Made by a program: the position numbers and the translations under genes | Origin: Gymnopus androsaceus JB14 | Lineage: Eukaryota > Basidiomycota > Agaricomycetes > Agaricales > Omphalotaceae | NCBI GenBank assembly: GCA_009733575.1 | Contig: ML769688.1 | Location: forward strand, 1 to 64,000 | Direction of reading: 5' to 3' | DNA length: 64,000 nucleotides | Notes under the pieces: model-generated | What the model was told of the DNA's origin: nothing | Seen by the model: the letters and a program-made list of their open reading frames with translations, nothing else | Database searches by the model: none | In this document: piece by piece, positions 32,911-43,956 of the stretch | Numbering within the stretch: the first letter of the stretch is position 1 | Layout of the letters: each line of letters starts with the position of its first letter

Positions 32911-35851
32911 CCATTATTCAGTGTTCACCAACATAGTTTGCTTATTACTCACTCCATCTATTATCATGGTGGGTTCTAACACTCAAACTATCGATTCAGT
33001 GTCATCTTGCAGGAGCCTGAGTTTCAGAAGAAATTTCACGCTTGTGCGCGCTGTCATACTAATTTCGAAATTCATAACATCATGCTTCCAAGAACCTGTA
33101 ATACTATACAACGGAAATCATATCCCGTACTCTTTATCAACTTTTTCTGATGTTTAAAATGCAAAATTTCGAGGAGGTGGAGAGCCAAGAATCAACTCTT
33201 CCAAAAAACGGACTATAAAAATGGAGTTTAAGGTCTATGAGACTACAAAAAATGACAGGAACAAAATTATTACTTACAAATTCCTAGAAAGCAATGTACG
33301 AAGCTCCTGCACCATACAGAGTTGTATCAGCCCAGCCATCAAGATGCCACGTCATGCCGGTCGGAGTAATATTACTCGCGCTTGCCCTGATGCGCAAGTT
33401 TGTAGATTTATCGACGTCGAGACAGTTCAACCCCATGAACACGGTTGGAGGAGTGGAGAAATTGGACATCATTAAATTCAATGCGGTTGGAATTCGCTAG
33501 ACGAGGCGCGCTCGCAGACCTGATATCATTTGTGCTGTACGATTCCACTCGCAATGTTCTTCTTGTTGGACGGGTATGCGAACCATGTAACACCCCCAAC
33601 TATCCAAGCAGTGTCCGCCCAAGTATCGATGTGGACGGTGAACGCGTCCGCCTTAACATCGGTGACATAAGTCTTAATACGGGTGACTTTCTGCAGTCGA
33701 GCGTCGAACGATGTCAAGAAGACTACCACCTTGGGTGGCGAGTCATAGGGGTGCTGGAACTGAATCCGGCGAGATGTCTCAGCCTGCTGCGTTTCCCACC
33801 CATGATCCTCCCTTGTGGCAAACTGGCCAGACTGCAACTCCTTGCTGGCGGCAGGAATCTGAAGCCAAGCAGCTCCCGCCGCATAATTTACCGTATCTCC
33901 TCGGGATCGGAGGATTGAGAGTCATATCGGCGTTGGTCACGCCCTCGACAACCGCGTTGATGCGCTTGTTGTTCCTCGATCCCTGGTCGAGCCAGTTTAT
34001 ACCGAGTAGGAATCGTCGGCGGTGACTGACGGAGGGTTGGCAAACTGGATAGGTTGTCCTGTCCTCGGTGGCTGGTTGGTCCGAAGAACGAATGGACACG
34101 CTATTGAAAACGCCTGCTTCCAGAACAGCAGACTCGTCATTGAATGGATACATCGTTCCAATGAACGCGATATCAACTGACGAGAGTTTATCGTTCGAAG
34201 GAGCGGAGAAACCATTGAGGGTGAACTCCTTAGGAATCGGGTACTCCATGATGGATTGTGCGTCGAACAGAGAAGATGTAACCTGACTAGAGTCGTAACG
34301 ATTGAAGACCTGCGAATCGACCTGGGGCGCACTCCATCCCTGAGTGCGTCTGTAGATGGCATAGACGAGAGGTTTATTCCACTGAATGTTTGCATTTGGC
34401 TGTTGGTGTTCATGGATACAACCAATTGCGTGGCCGAATTCATGCACGATAGTACGAGAAAACTCCTCGTCAGGTGTCTGATTATCGAACCAGCCAAAGT
34501 TCATCGTGGCCTCATTCTTGTTGATGTTAAGATTGTCTGTGCCAACGTAGGACCAAGAGCCTATTCCCATGGTGAAACCAACGCGAATCTCGGTATCACC
34601 CGAGTCGACGAACTGGAACTGAATGTTCGCGTGCTTCGACCAGACAACAGCGTACTGCTTGACCTTCTGCTGCAAATACTCATTTCCTCCAAGGAAACGA
34701 ATACGAAGGGTACGACCTGGTGCCCACATCTTGCGAACATATAGCCCAATAGCAGAAGGTTCGGCTACGGCCAAGGAAGCAATCCCACCTGCAGGGGAGA
34801 CAGGGATATCTGTAGAGAGCGCTGCATTCGTCGGGTTCTCCTCTAATGCCTTCCGAACGGCATCCTCAGACTCATTGCTAGGGAGAAAGAGCTCTCCGCA
34901 AAAATGGATGGATGGTTCGTCCATTGAGATACTGCCTGGGATACTGCAGGGATGCGGACGATGAATCAGGCGGGGTGTACCACATCATGACGAATTAAAT
35001 ACCTTGAAGAACTGTGGTAGACCAAGAGAAATCTGACTGAGATGTTAAATTAAATATTTTGACAGAGAGTCAAGTTAGACCACATACTTTACGAGTTGCG
35101 CCGAGGTATAAGAGTAGTTGACTGGGGATTGTCACCTTGAATCAAGCGGTTTATAAACAGTCCTCCGGGCCTCATCTCCTGCTACTCCACCTAGACTACT
35201 ACTTACTTTGGAAAAAGGGGGCCACTTCGGAAGTTTGCTGAGGTGACAGCAGCAACCCAATCTCCTTTGAACCCGACTCAGGAGATAAAAGTTGCCACTA
35301 GAAAGGAGTATCAATTAAGTATTAATACATACCCATTCTGTATTTTCTAGGTCTTTCTGCTCGCCTTTCTTTACAGGCTTCTGGAAGCTGCATATATTTA
35401 CTAGCTACCTACTACATATCAATGCTACGCAAAGTCGGAAACAGAGTGGCTCTGCAGGATGCAGAGGATCAAAAAGTATGGTCGTAGTGCGCTTCAGTCC
35501 CAGACTTGGAGCAATCTTAGGGATGTTCTTGTTCTCGAAATATATAATACTTACTTCCACCCTACGTTCTTTGATTGGCTCTGCAGAATGCAGAATCAAA
35601 AAAGTATGGTCGTAGTGCGCTTGAGCCTGAGCCTTGCCCGGTTAAATTCCCAGACTTGAAGCAAGCTTAAGGATGTTGATGTTCTTGTTCTTGTTCTCGA
35701 GGCTATGATACAAGATGGAGTCATGAGGTGCAACTGCTGCTTGTTGCTCGATTAGATAAGTATTGTATCAGCAAATAAGTATATGATACTTACTACGTTC
35801 TTCTTGGCCATTCATTTCGCTGTAAGTATCAATGAAATGGCTGACAGTTAA
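32911..35851 (-). repeat. 3 kb inverted duplication, arm 2 (pairs with 18021-21101)
   Basis: Reverse-complement partner of 18021-21101. It contains the decayed metzincin gene and its flanks. The left edge is at ccattattcagtg (about 32911) and the right edge at about 35851 (gctgtaagtatcaatgaaat). It lacks the threefold promoter array of arm 1, and the 0.36 kb direct repeats that flank arm 1 are not seen here. Confidence 0.88.
33284..34985 (-). pseudogene. decayed copy of the metzincin/H-type lectin gene
   Basis: The minus strand preserves most of the sequence of the intact gene at 19020-20717, including the zinc site HEFGHAIGCIHEH (about 34448-34410) and the Met-turn SIMEYP. An extra C in the first codons (near 34942) shifts the original start, so the longest frame now opens at 34924. 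It then breaks in the first lectin domain (about 34045-34000), again near 33905, near 33530 and before the third lectin domain (about 33475). With at least four frame breaks it can make at most the protease domain plus part of one lectin domain (381 residues). The protease part is well conserved, which points to fairly recent decay. Confidence 0.85.
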
Positions 35852-36289
35852 ATATGTATGTATGTCCAGTGTATGTACTTTGAGCGGTCGACACGGTCGT
35901 GACACGGTACCCAAGACGTTGTAGCCAAGTATCACTTTTCTTAACTTTAATTGGACCTTACCCGGCTGAAAAGTGGCCAGAAGAATAAATGATACGCACT
36001 CCGAGTCACTGCTTTTATTTGTAGGGAGACAATGTATGCCGAGTGCTGCCGAGAGGTATTTGATCCCACAGCCAGCTCAAATCTTGTGTACTTTTGAGCT
36101 ATCCTTGAGCTGAACTAGGTTGAATCAGTGCATATACTTATATACAGGTACAAAACGACCTGTAAAAATGCATTTTACTTACATCTACTATGTTCAAGTC
36201 ACAAGTTTTCGAAAAATTTGTTTTCCACAGAGCTGATTAGACGTCACAACTTATATTGAGTCTGACTACGGGAGACAAAGGTTTTGGGC
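35852..36289. other. intergenic, AT-rich
   Basis: No gene seen. Contains the flank between the duplication arm and the first MITE-like element. Confidence 0.35.
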
Positions 36290-36933
36290 TTTACAGCTGT
36301 TTTGAAAAACGGAGGCCAGCCCAGAAAAATTCGAGTTGATTGCCGAGCCCTCGGCATCAAGTAAGCGCTAACTAGTAAGCTGTGGCGAACTGTGGCTCAA
36401 CCCTCAAAGACTGTCAAAGTCCTGTTAGAAGTGCAATCTACTACATACTAGGGGATAGTAATATACTTTGAGGCTCCACTGAAAGAGATATAAGGAAGGC
36501 CAACTATTCCATAACCATGCAGCCTTGTGAGTCATCCTTGAAAAAATGGTGCTGCTGCTCTTATTAGATGTCGGACCAAATGCATCCACCTACCAATCGA
36601 TAACTCGTTGTCGCGGGGATGCAGTATGCTCTTCACAAATCCTTGCTTCCAGCTCATCTCCAGCCTCTAATTCTGCCACAGTACCAAGCCCATCCAGCTC
36701 CTGCTGCACCTCAAGCACCTACCGGTAAGCAAGAAGTCATTTCTTGGGTGATATACACTTAGCGATAGTTGTTGCCTATGACAGAGAAATGAAGGGGAAT
36801 AGCTGATTGACCGTTGTGTAACGAAGAGGAGCTGACATGGGAGAGCGCTAATGCTGAAGCGCTCATGTGCCGGCCTCGGCGATCAACTCAAGTTTCTCCC
36901 GGGCTGGCCTCCGTTTTTCGAAACAGCTGTAAA
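36290..36933. mobile_element. MITE-like element with ~60 bp imperfect terminal inverted repeats
   Basis: The left arm at 36290-36353 begins tttacagctgttttgaaaaa and continues through a cggaggccagccc block. The reverse complement of 36874-36933 matches it with a few mismatches. The 644-bp element has no transposase. Inside, a short Pro/Ala-rich open stretch (about 36622-36740) is not convincing as a gene. A clear target-site duplication next to the arms was not found, so the exact ends are uncertain. Confidence 0.6.
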
Positions 36934-37279
36934 TGACGCTATAATAAAACAAGGATTTTGCTGAAATCTGACCCAAAATGACGCTATTTTGGGCAAGGTT
37001 CTGCAGGAGCTTCAAGTTCCGCGGGCCTACTGGGGCGATGGGCTATTGAATGGTCCCACGTTCATGCTGCCATTCACCCAGGATCGGTCCCCTAAACTGG
37101 CTTCACTTTCCCTTCATCTTTCGGTCCGTTGGAAAGATGGACAAATTCGAGAATGCTTGGTTTGCTTCCCTTGTGCCCTAACGTCGGTTCTTTCACTATA
37201 ATTCCATTCAGATGGATGGCAAGATTCTTCCGTCACACATCTCCTGACACGCTAAAGTGATCAATCACTATCAATCAAG
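36934..37279 (+). pseudogene. gene relic interrupted by the adjacent transposon (left part)
   Basis: The plus strand carries exon-like words (VLQELQVPRAYWGDGLL, LASLSLHLSVRWKDGQIREC) running up to the target site of the 1.14 kb element at 37280. Coding-like sequence resumes at 38429 with IQATDIALMASSYIRTGKF. The family is not recognised. The two sides together look like one old gene split by insertion. Confidence 0.3.
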
Positions 37280-38421
37280 CCCAGTGAAAAGCCAGGGGTC
37301 CCAGGTCGAGCCGGATCGAGCGAAATCATTCACACGTCGAGCCAGATTGAGCGAGATCAGCTGCATCATTTCTTTTTACTTTCTCAATGTTTTCAAATCG
37401 ATCTCGAGCAATAATCGACAGTTTTTTGTCTTGTGTCAAGCCGTGTCGAGCCAACTCGAGCTAAACTACTAGCTACAAGTGCTTAGTGATAACTTATTTA
37501 TTGAGCAGCTCGAAAACTTTGGGGCCCCAAAATTTTGACAAGTTATTATAAACTCAGCCTGAGCCACTTCGTTTCCACGTCACCATCTCTTTCCTCCTCT
37601 CCATCATGTCGTTCCTCCCCATTATCCTAATTGAAGATCTCAACCACTGTTGCAGGCACCTATGTAGAAGATGCAGAAATGGCCAAACCAGTACGTGAAC
37701 ATATTGTGCTGCCATCTTCGATAACTACTGATCTACTCAACCGCAACTATAGGGCTATAATTCGTCACAATTCTCGTACATCTTCGCATCTTCACTCTCA
37801 TTTCTTTGCTCATATTTCGCTTCACAGAACATTATTCACTGGACATTCATCCACAATGCACGTCATTTTTGTTAGTTATCATTTGTTGTTCATGCATCTC
37901 GGTTGCTCACACATTTCTTCTGTGTTATTCCTAGTTTACTCAGCATGCTACTTGTCTCCTCAAATGAATTCAGTGAGCTGTTTGTTGCCCACTCCGCATA
38001 TTCAGAAGCGCTAACATTATCGATGATAATCAGGTATCTCTGACTATATTATCCATTTTTCAATGTTGTTACCTGTATGTCTGATTCGCTGTCGCTGCTC
38101 TGTTCGCTATCATTTGTTGTCTGTAGAAGCATCGCTAGCATTGTATTCCAATTGATATCGAGCAATATCGAGCAACCATTTCTATGAGAACGAGCGAGAA
38201 TGAGCCAAAATGTAGTACTATATTTGCTACTAGTAGTATAAAACGCAACCTGGTATTGAGCCAAACTGTCGCTGGCGTTTTCGCTCAAACTGGCTCCATT
38301 CTGTCTAAAAAGAGTCCGGATTTTCGAGCCAGGTCGAGCAAAACCGAGCAGAAACGAGAAAACTGATAGAGCCCGTTTCGCTCGATCCGGCTCGACCTGG
38401 GACCCCTGGCTTTTCACTGGG
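37280..38421. mobile_element. 1.14 kb non-autonomous DNA transposon with TIRs and 7-bp TSD
   Basis: Perfect or near-perfect terminal inverted repeats of about 46 bp run inward from CCCAGTGAAAAGCCAGG (left, 37280) and its complement ending at 38421. The element is flanked by identical aatcaag at 37273-37279 and 38422-38428. Subterminal sequence has many copies of a gagc/gtcgagc word on both sides, as expected for transposase-binding sites. No transposase motif is present; the short open frames inside lie largely within the repeats. A 7-8 bp duplication suggests a hAT- or KDZ-like mobiliser, but the superfamily is not proven. Confidence 0.82.
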
Positions 38422-39135
38422 AATCAAGATCCAAGCTACTGATATTGCATTGATGGCGTCTAGTTACATTAGAACGGGCAAGTTCACCATTGAATGTCGA
38501 CAATCCCCCAATTTACTGATGTCTGAAACAAACCGAAAGTTGGAATTCTCATGACCTGTCGAAGTTGCTGTTCTCTCGCTTCATATTCGCCGCGGTGTAA
38601 CAGCGAAGGTAACTGGACTGTTGAATTCGCTAGTCGCAAACCGCCTACAGAAATTGACTACGCTCTATCGAGTGGTACAATCTCCCGAATAGTGATTTAC
38701 CCCTAATTGTAACAGATATTTGCGATTGGTACTACTATTTGTTGTGATCCCAAGCCAGAAAGGCGTCTTCTTCGCATACTATTTAGCCTTTCAAGTTATG
38801 TTCTTACATATCATCAATATATTTTTTTAATCTTGAATGTTGCTCCAACATCGTAAGCCTGAAATTTCTTGACCCCGCGTCTTCCTCCTGCTCTCCTTTC
38901 AAGTGCCTCCGTGACCAGAACCGCCTATGAGCACCTAGAACTGTAGTACCAAAGTCGAGCAAGTCGTTTAGGCGGGGAAAATTATGTCGTTGCCCGCAAA
39001 CCCAAAATACGAAGTTGTTAGTGATAAGCTGAGCTGGAGGACTCGTATTATCCCTCTTTATATACAGACTCCGATAGAGATAAAATAAAACTGAATTTAT
39101 TATAGATTTTCTGCGACCACAAACCAACCGATAGA
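38422..39135. other. right part of the split relic and LAG1 3' flank
   Basis: About 38429-38700 on the plus strand has exon-like words (IQATDIALMASSYIRTGKF, VEVAVLSLHIRRGVTAKV) that probably belonged with 36934-37279 before the insertion. The rest is AT-rich 3' flank of LAG1 with no recognisable gene. Confidence 0.35.
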
Positions 39136-40864
39136 TCAATCGTCTTTTTTTGATCGAGGAGCAACCCCGTCCTCCTCTCCATCGCCTTCATCGTCTGAAC
39201 GATCATCGTCGAGCTCTTTGACAACGACAGCTCTGTATACGATTATTCATCAGTACGCCGACTCAACTCAAACCCCTCGTTACTCACCGGTAAAGGATAC
39301 GCATGATCAAGAAATACCAAAAGATGTTCAAGAATTGAAGCAAAAGGATGGGTATAAATACTTGGTATCTCATCCACCAGTTGAGGTAGGTACCGTTTGC
39401 CCATATCCATACTCTGGATGACTCGCTGGAAGTGCGAGGATTGGATATTAAATAATAGCCTTTCACTGAGAAAAAAAAGAGGAAGCTCACGGAATCAAAT
39501 CATATTCGAACCACACAGAATAGAGAATATAAAAGTTGAGGATGTGGCGGAAGTATCTGATAAACGCGACGGATGAGTGGGTAAGACGCGTACATATCTC
39601 AGAAAGTAGGAACTTACGTCCAGGCAACAACCATGATCGCAAAAGAAACGACTTTGGCGCGTTCTGCGCGGATGTAGTTGAGTAGTTTGGAAAGCTAAAG
39701 AAAAATTATAATGAGCGCGGGGATAGACGGTAAATAATGAGAATTACAGATAGGAATGCGTCCGGTATGTCCATACTCATGTATACAGCATTTCCGATGA
39801 GCGTAAGGTTGACGAGATAACTCCAGCTATACAGACAGAGTGAACAAAAGATGGTGAAAATATGTTCTGCGAACGTACCCAACTAGCCATATAGTAACAA
39901 TATGGTGAGCTACGTATTCATTGTGATCTGAACGCGGCTTTTCCAAACGCAAAACAAGAATCAGAAGTTGCTGAATCCAGTACGCCATCTGCATGAGGTA
40001 ATATCGTTTGAGTTCGGGTTTCATATCCCAGTGAGGATAGTCTATCCAAAAGGCCTCTGTGCGAAACCACCAAGTGGGAAGTTGGGTCATGATTCGCTGC
40101 ACAGAATAAATGAGACGATGAAATATTGAAAGAACTGTTATAACGCACAAGTCCCCAAGCTCCCATGAATGCAAAATATACCAATGCATAACCTTGTTCT
40201 CCAAATCTATTCAGTTTTTGCTCCTTTCTAATTCCAAAGTAATTCGCAATGGGCATCAAAACGCGGACAGTAATTACTTGACGGATTAATGACCAGAAGA
40301 CGACATAGTATGCAATGAACACCAGGTCGGACCAACCCTTTTGGTAGCGTGGATCATCTGCACTTGAGGTAGCGACTGGATGGGAAAGGAGGAAGAACTG
40401 GGCGAATGGGTTGGGTAAATTGGGAATTAGAGTGTGTATTTGAGGAACGAATTGGGCAACGAGCTCCCAATTGACGTAGAGGATGACTGGAAGCAGTAGT
40501 AGCTGCAAGGAGGATGCTGGAAAGAAGGACGGGTAAGAAATAAGCCCGCGCAAGAACAAAGTTCAACTCACCAGGCTTTACTAACCAGGCGAGGTAAGGA
40601 GATACAGTGCGTCTGGAAGTCGCTCTTCTGACTACAGGGGAGTTGCCCCTCTGAGGCGTACCAAGAGGACTGGTAAAGTTCAGTGAGTTGGGAATGCAAG
40701 AAAAATAGGAGATAGTCCAACGTTTGGGGCAAGAAAGGACCCGTAAGATGATGAGATGGGTCGTGTCTATAGAAATAATCGTCAGAATTGAGACTAGAGA
40801 TAGAAATGTGAGCGTACTCTATGTTCTTCAGGAGCGAGCTGGGTCCATTCTGTTTTCTGGACAT
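39136..40864 (-). CDS. LAG1: ceramide synthase (LAG1/LAC1, TLC domain)
   Basis: Ceramide synthases join fatty acyl-CoA to a sphingoid base in the ER. The minus-strand ATG at 40864 starts MSRKQNGPSSLLKNIEY. Later exons give a first hydrophobic helix (SLQLLLLPVILYVNW), KGWSDLVFIAYYVVFWSLIR, FGIRKEQKLNRFGEQGYALVYF, WFRTEAFWIDYPH, LKRYYLMQMAYWIQQLLIL, then the Lag1 motif HNEYVAHHIVTIWLVGYSY with the catalytic His pair (about 39900). It continues NLTLIGNAVYMSMDIPDA, FLSLSKLLNYI, NIFWYFLIMRILYR and an acidic, Lys-rich tail ending PRSKKDD. About six short introns, no break seen. It is divergent from REX3 with 245 bp between starts. Confidence 0.9.
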
Positions 40865-41109
40865 GGTACTTGGTCTATGAAATTGGTAAATGGGCGTACA
40901 GGGCTAAAAAAAAAGAAGTCGACATCACCACTGTTTTGTAGACCAGACTTTGGGTCACAATGAAAAGATCAAGAAGAGACTACACTGGAAGAAGAAAGAA
41001 AGCCAGCAAATATTTTAAGTGCCGGCGGAAGGGTGGCTAAAATTCAATTCAGCGCCTGGGCGGCTATATTTCATTCTTCGATCTTTACCACTACATCGTC
41101 ATTTCCATT
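40865..41109. promoter_or_regulatory. divergent upstream region of LAG1 and REX3
   Basis: The 245 bp between two divergent start codons must contain both promoters. No specific site was resolved. Confidence 0.4.
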
Positions 41110-43078
41110 ATGTTTCCTTCCCTCGGTCTCTTGAATAATCTGCAATGTCCTCAGCGAGATTACTGCACGCGTCCCCAAGTGTATATTTTCTCACAAAGAC
41201 TCTTCAGATTTAGCCCGACCAACAACCCTGGTCATTGCTGTGGATGAACCAAAGTCACCTCCTTCTTCTGTCGTCCCTGCCAAACGCACAGTAAACTCCT
41301 CACCTATCAGAGCTTCCAGCAGTCCAGGCTTAGCATCTCCGTCAAATGAGCCCCCTAGGAAGGTTCAGAAATTGGATCCATTGCAGAGACGCGTGCCCGC
41401 AAAGGCAGTCAATACAACAGTTACGCCCGTAAGTTCTAATATACTTATACCAACTTCGTATGAACCATCTGTTACAGACAGGAGTACCGGTACTCAAAGT
41501 CCCGGCTGCTTCTTCATCTGTAGCTCTACCTGTCCGCCAAGTCCGTACTCCCTTAATCCACATATTCTGCAACTCAGTTGTGTTTAGGCCATGCTCAAGA
41601 CGCTTTATGAACATTTTGTTGCATTATACGAACAGATCTTATCCTCCCACCCGAATCTAGCTGCGGAACATGCTCTAAAGCAAGAGCAGGAGGTTTACGC
41701 GACAGCGAACAAGTTTACCTATCGTAACGTACGATCGTCTTGTCTTTTCACTCTACGTTGTTTTTCATCTTCAGCAGGCAATGATACAATCCGTGGCTGC
41801 TATCAAACGACGCGTTCCTCCTACTTCTATATCTCATCCCTCAATTGGTACAGAAGGTGACATTGTTGCTCGGGCCCAAGCACAAAAGTCAATATCTGCG
41901 CTGCGCGTTACTGCCGCACACCTCGAGCCACACATTACCCCTGTGGATGTTTTGAAAACGTGGGGATATGTCGTGGAGATTCCTCCTGGACCTGGAGGCT
42001 CACAGCCTAGTATCCAAGGAAAGCCCATCAAATGTGAACGGTGTGGCGAACTATTCGTAGTTCGCGCCCTTGAAGAGAAAGATTCGGCCAAGCAGGAGTG
42101 TTTACACCACTGGGGAAGGCACTATAGCCGAGTAGCTAATGGTAATGCAGTTCATATTACTTATGTGGCGCTATTCCCACTTATATCCATTCAGGCGAGA
42201 GAATTCGAGCGTACAACTGCTGCTCTAAGGACGTCTCGGACAAAGGATGTGTACAAGGTCCTCATGTATTTTATGAAAGCGAACCGGAAACCCTCCATCT
42301 CCGGCATGCGTTCTCGCGCCTTGGCGCCTCTAGTTCAAGTTCATCCTCGACATCACCTTCAGAACATCTTGACGTGGCCGCTCTCGATTGCGAAATGATC
42401 TACACTACAGGAGGTCTACGTATAGCCCGCGTCTCGGTTGTTGACGGTTTCGCAAATCCAGTGTTTGATGAGCTAGTCCGAATGGACGATGGGGTGCAAG
42501 TCTTGGACTTCAACACGCGTTTTTCTGGGATCACGGCAGAAATGTATGCGGAACGTGCTGTACTTCCACTGTCATCGATACGCCAGTCCCTGGATACGCT
42601 GATAGGGCAGGACACTATCCATGGTTGGGCATGCTCTGGAAAACGATCTGAAGACATTGAGGCTAGTGCATCATCGATGCGTCGATACTGTTTTCTTGTA
42701 TCCGCATCCCCGGGGTGCTCCTTACCGGAGGTCTTTACGAGATTTGTAAGTTTGCCATGAGTTTTTTTCTGTGCATTTTAGGGACTCAGTTGTCCGGTTT
42801 TTAGAGCGCGGGAGCATCTGAATACAGCTATCCAAGAAGGAGGTGGATCTACCGGCCATTCTTCGCTTGAGGATGCGATCGCTACCTTGGATTTAGTGCG
42901 GTTGTACCTCATTAACAATTCGAAAGCAGGTCCATCGTCTACACCTACATCAAATCATGCGCCGAAGAAATCTTCCACGACGACGCATTCAGCTTCTTCA
43001 TCATCCACATCTAGACCTGCATTTGGTCCCAGGGGTTCACGACCCAAGGTGACTCCTTTATCGAATTTTGTACCTTGA
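41110..43078 (+). CDS. REX3: RNA exonuclease 3-like (REX3/REXO1 family, DEDDh)
   Basis: Starts at 41110 (MFPSLGLLNNLQC) with an N-terminal zinc-finger-like CPQRDYCTRPKCIFSH. Splicing gives AMLKTLYEHFVALYEQ, EHALKQEQEVYATANK, PIKCERCGELFVVR, GERIRAYNCCSKDV and GPHVFYESEPETLHLRHAFS. The exonuclease domain begins VAALDCEMIYTTGG (Exo I) and continues RIARVSVVDG, VLDFNTRFSGIT. At about 42620 one extra base breaks the frame; the shifted frame reads GHALENDLKTLRLVHHRCVD (Exo II) and FLYPHPRGAPYRRSLRDL, then after an intron GGGSTGHSSLEDAIATLDL (Exo III). These nucleases trim the 3' ends of structured RNAs. The domain is complete apart from the single indel. Confidence 0.85.
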
Positions 43079-43956
43079 TACCCGGACTTTTTGCGGTTCC
43101 TTTCATTATACACTTGGCATTTGGAACACGTACTGATGTATGTACATATTCTTCATATTCCCATCTTCGACTACATGGATATATTGGTTGTAAATATCGC
43201 CTGTCCAGGTCAACAAGGCTTTTGAAGCTAGTCTTGCAGGGATAACAGGTCTGCATTCTGCATGTCAAGGGGTTGCACTGGATATGTTTCAGTGAACGGA
43301 AGACTTGGAATTTTGCCTGTTTTGGACACCTCCCTAGTATCTCGCCTTCAGGAACTGAAACTCTTGTATATGTACTGTGTACCATATGCATAAGTACCAT
43401 AATCACATAAGAGAAAGATCTTCAATTTTACGGCCATGACCAAAGCCGGGGATCTAAGTACAGAATACGAAGTATAGTAAGTAAGAGATTCGAGATCGAG
43501 TCGAGATATCTCAACTTTGTACGTAGCATGTAGTAGATAGGTGGAACGCAAGTAGACTATATGGAGATTAGAGATTGAATAGGAAACGCTAGACTCGAAC
43601 ATATAATTACTAGCAAGAGGCGCGATCGAAGTGACGAAAGTTTGAAAGTCGTCTGTTGTGAGAGAATAGCCGCTGAGCACTCGACACTTGGTAAATGTGT
43701 ACATATAATCTCATAAAAATGCATAACAGCATGTTATCGTCCTTTCGAAAAAAACCATGGACTTAATAAGAGGCTTCAAGCTTCAGCCATTGACAATATG
43801 AAATGGTATTTTTGAGAATCATTCTCTATATTTCGTCTACCAATTCTCGATTCACAAATTCACTAATTTTAGCTGGAGTAGATTCTAAACATTACAGGGA
43901 TAGTATAACAGGGACAACACAGGTACAACGTACAACGCTAGCGAAGCTCGTCCTGC
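43079..43956. other. intergenic with truncated copy of a downstream hypothetical gene
   Basis: The part 43554-43690 matches 47302-47345 joined to 47757-47835, i.e. an internally deleted copy of the hypothetical gene at 47362-47904. On the minus strand it keeps VLSGYSLTTDDFQTFVTSIAP. Nothing else recognised; the right end is the 3' flank of the deaminase-family gene. Confidence 0.55.

Noticed and set aside
32635..32914. Overlapping minus-strand frames near the inverted-duplication edge
   Set aside because: Simple-sequence (tggga/gga-rich) composition on the opposite strand explains the open frames; no conserved motif.
38049..38417. 122-residue open frame on the minus strand inside the TIR element
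   Set aside because: Begins within the terminal repeat itself and has no transposase motif; its opening words are just the translated inverted repeat.
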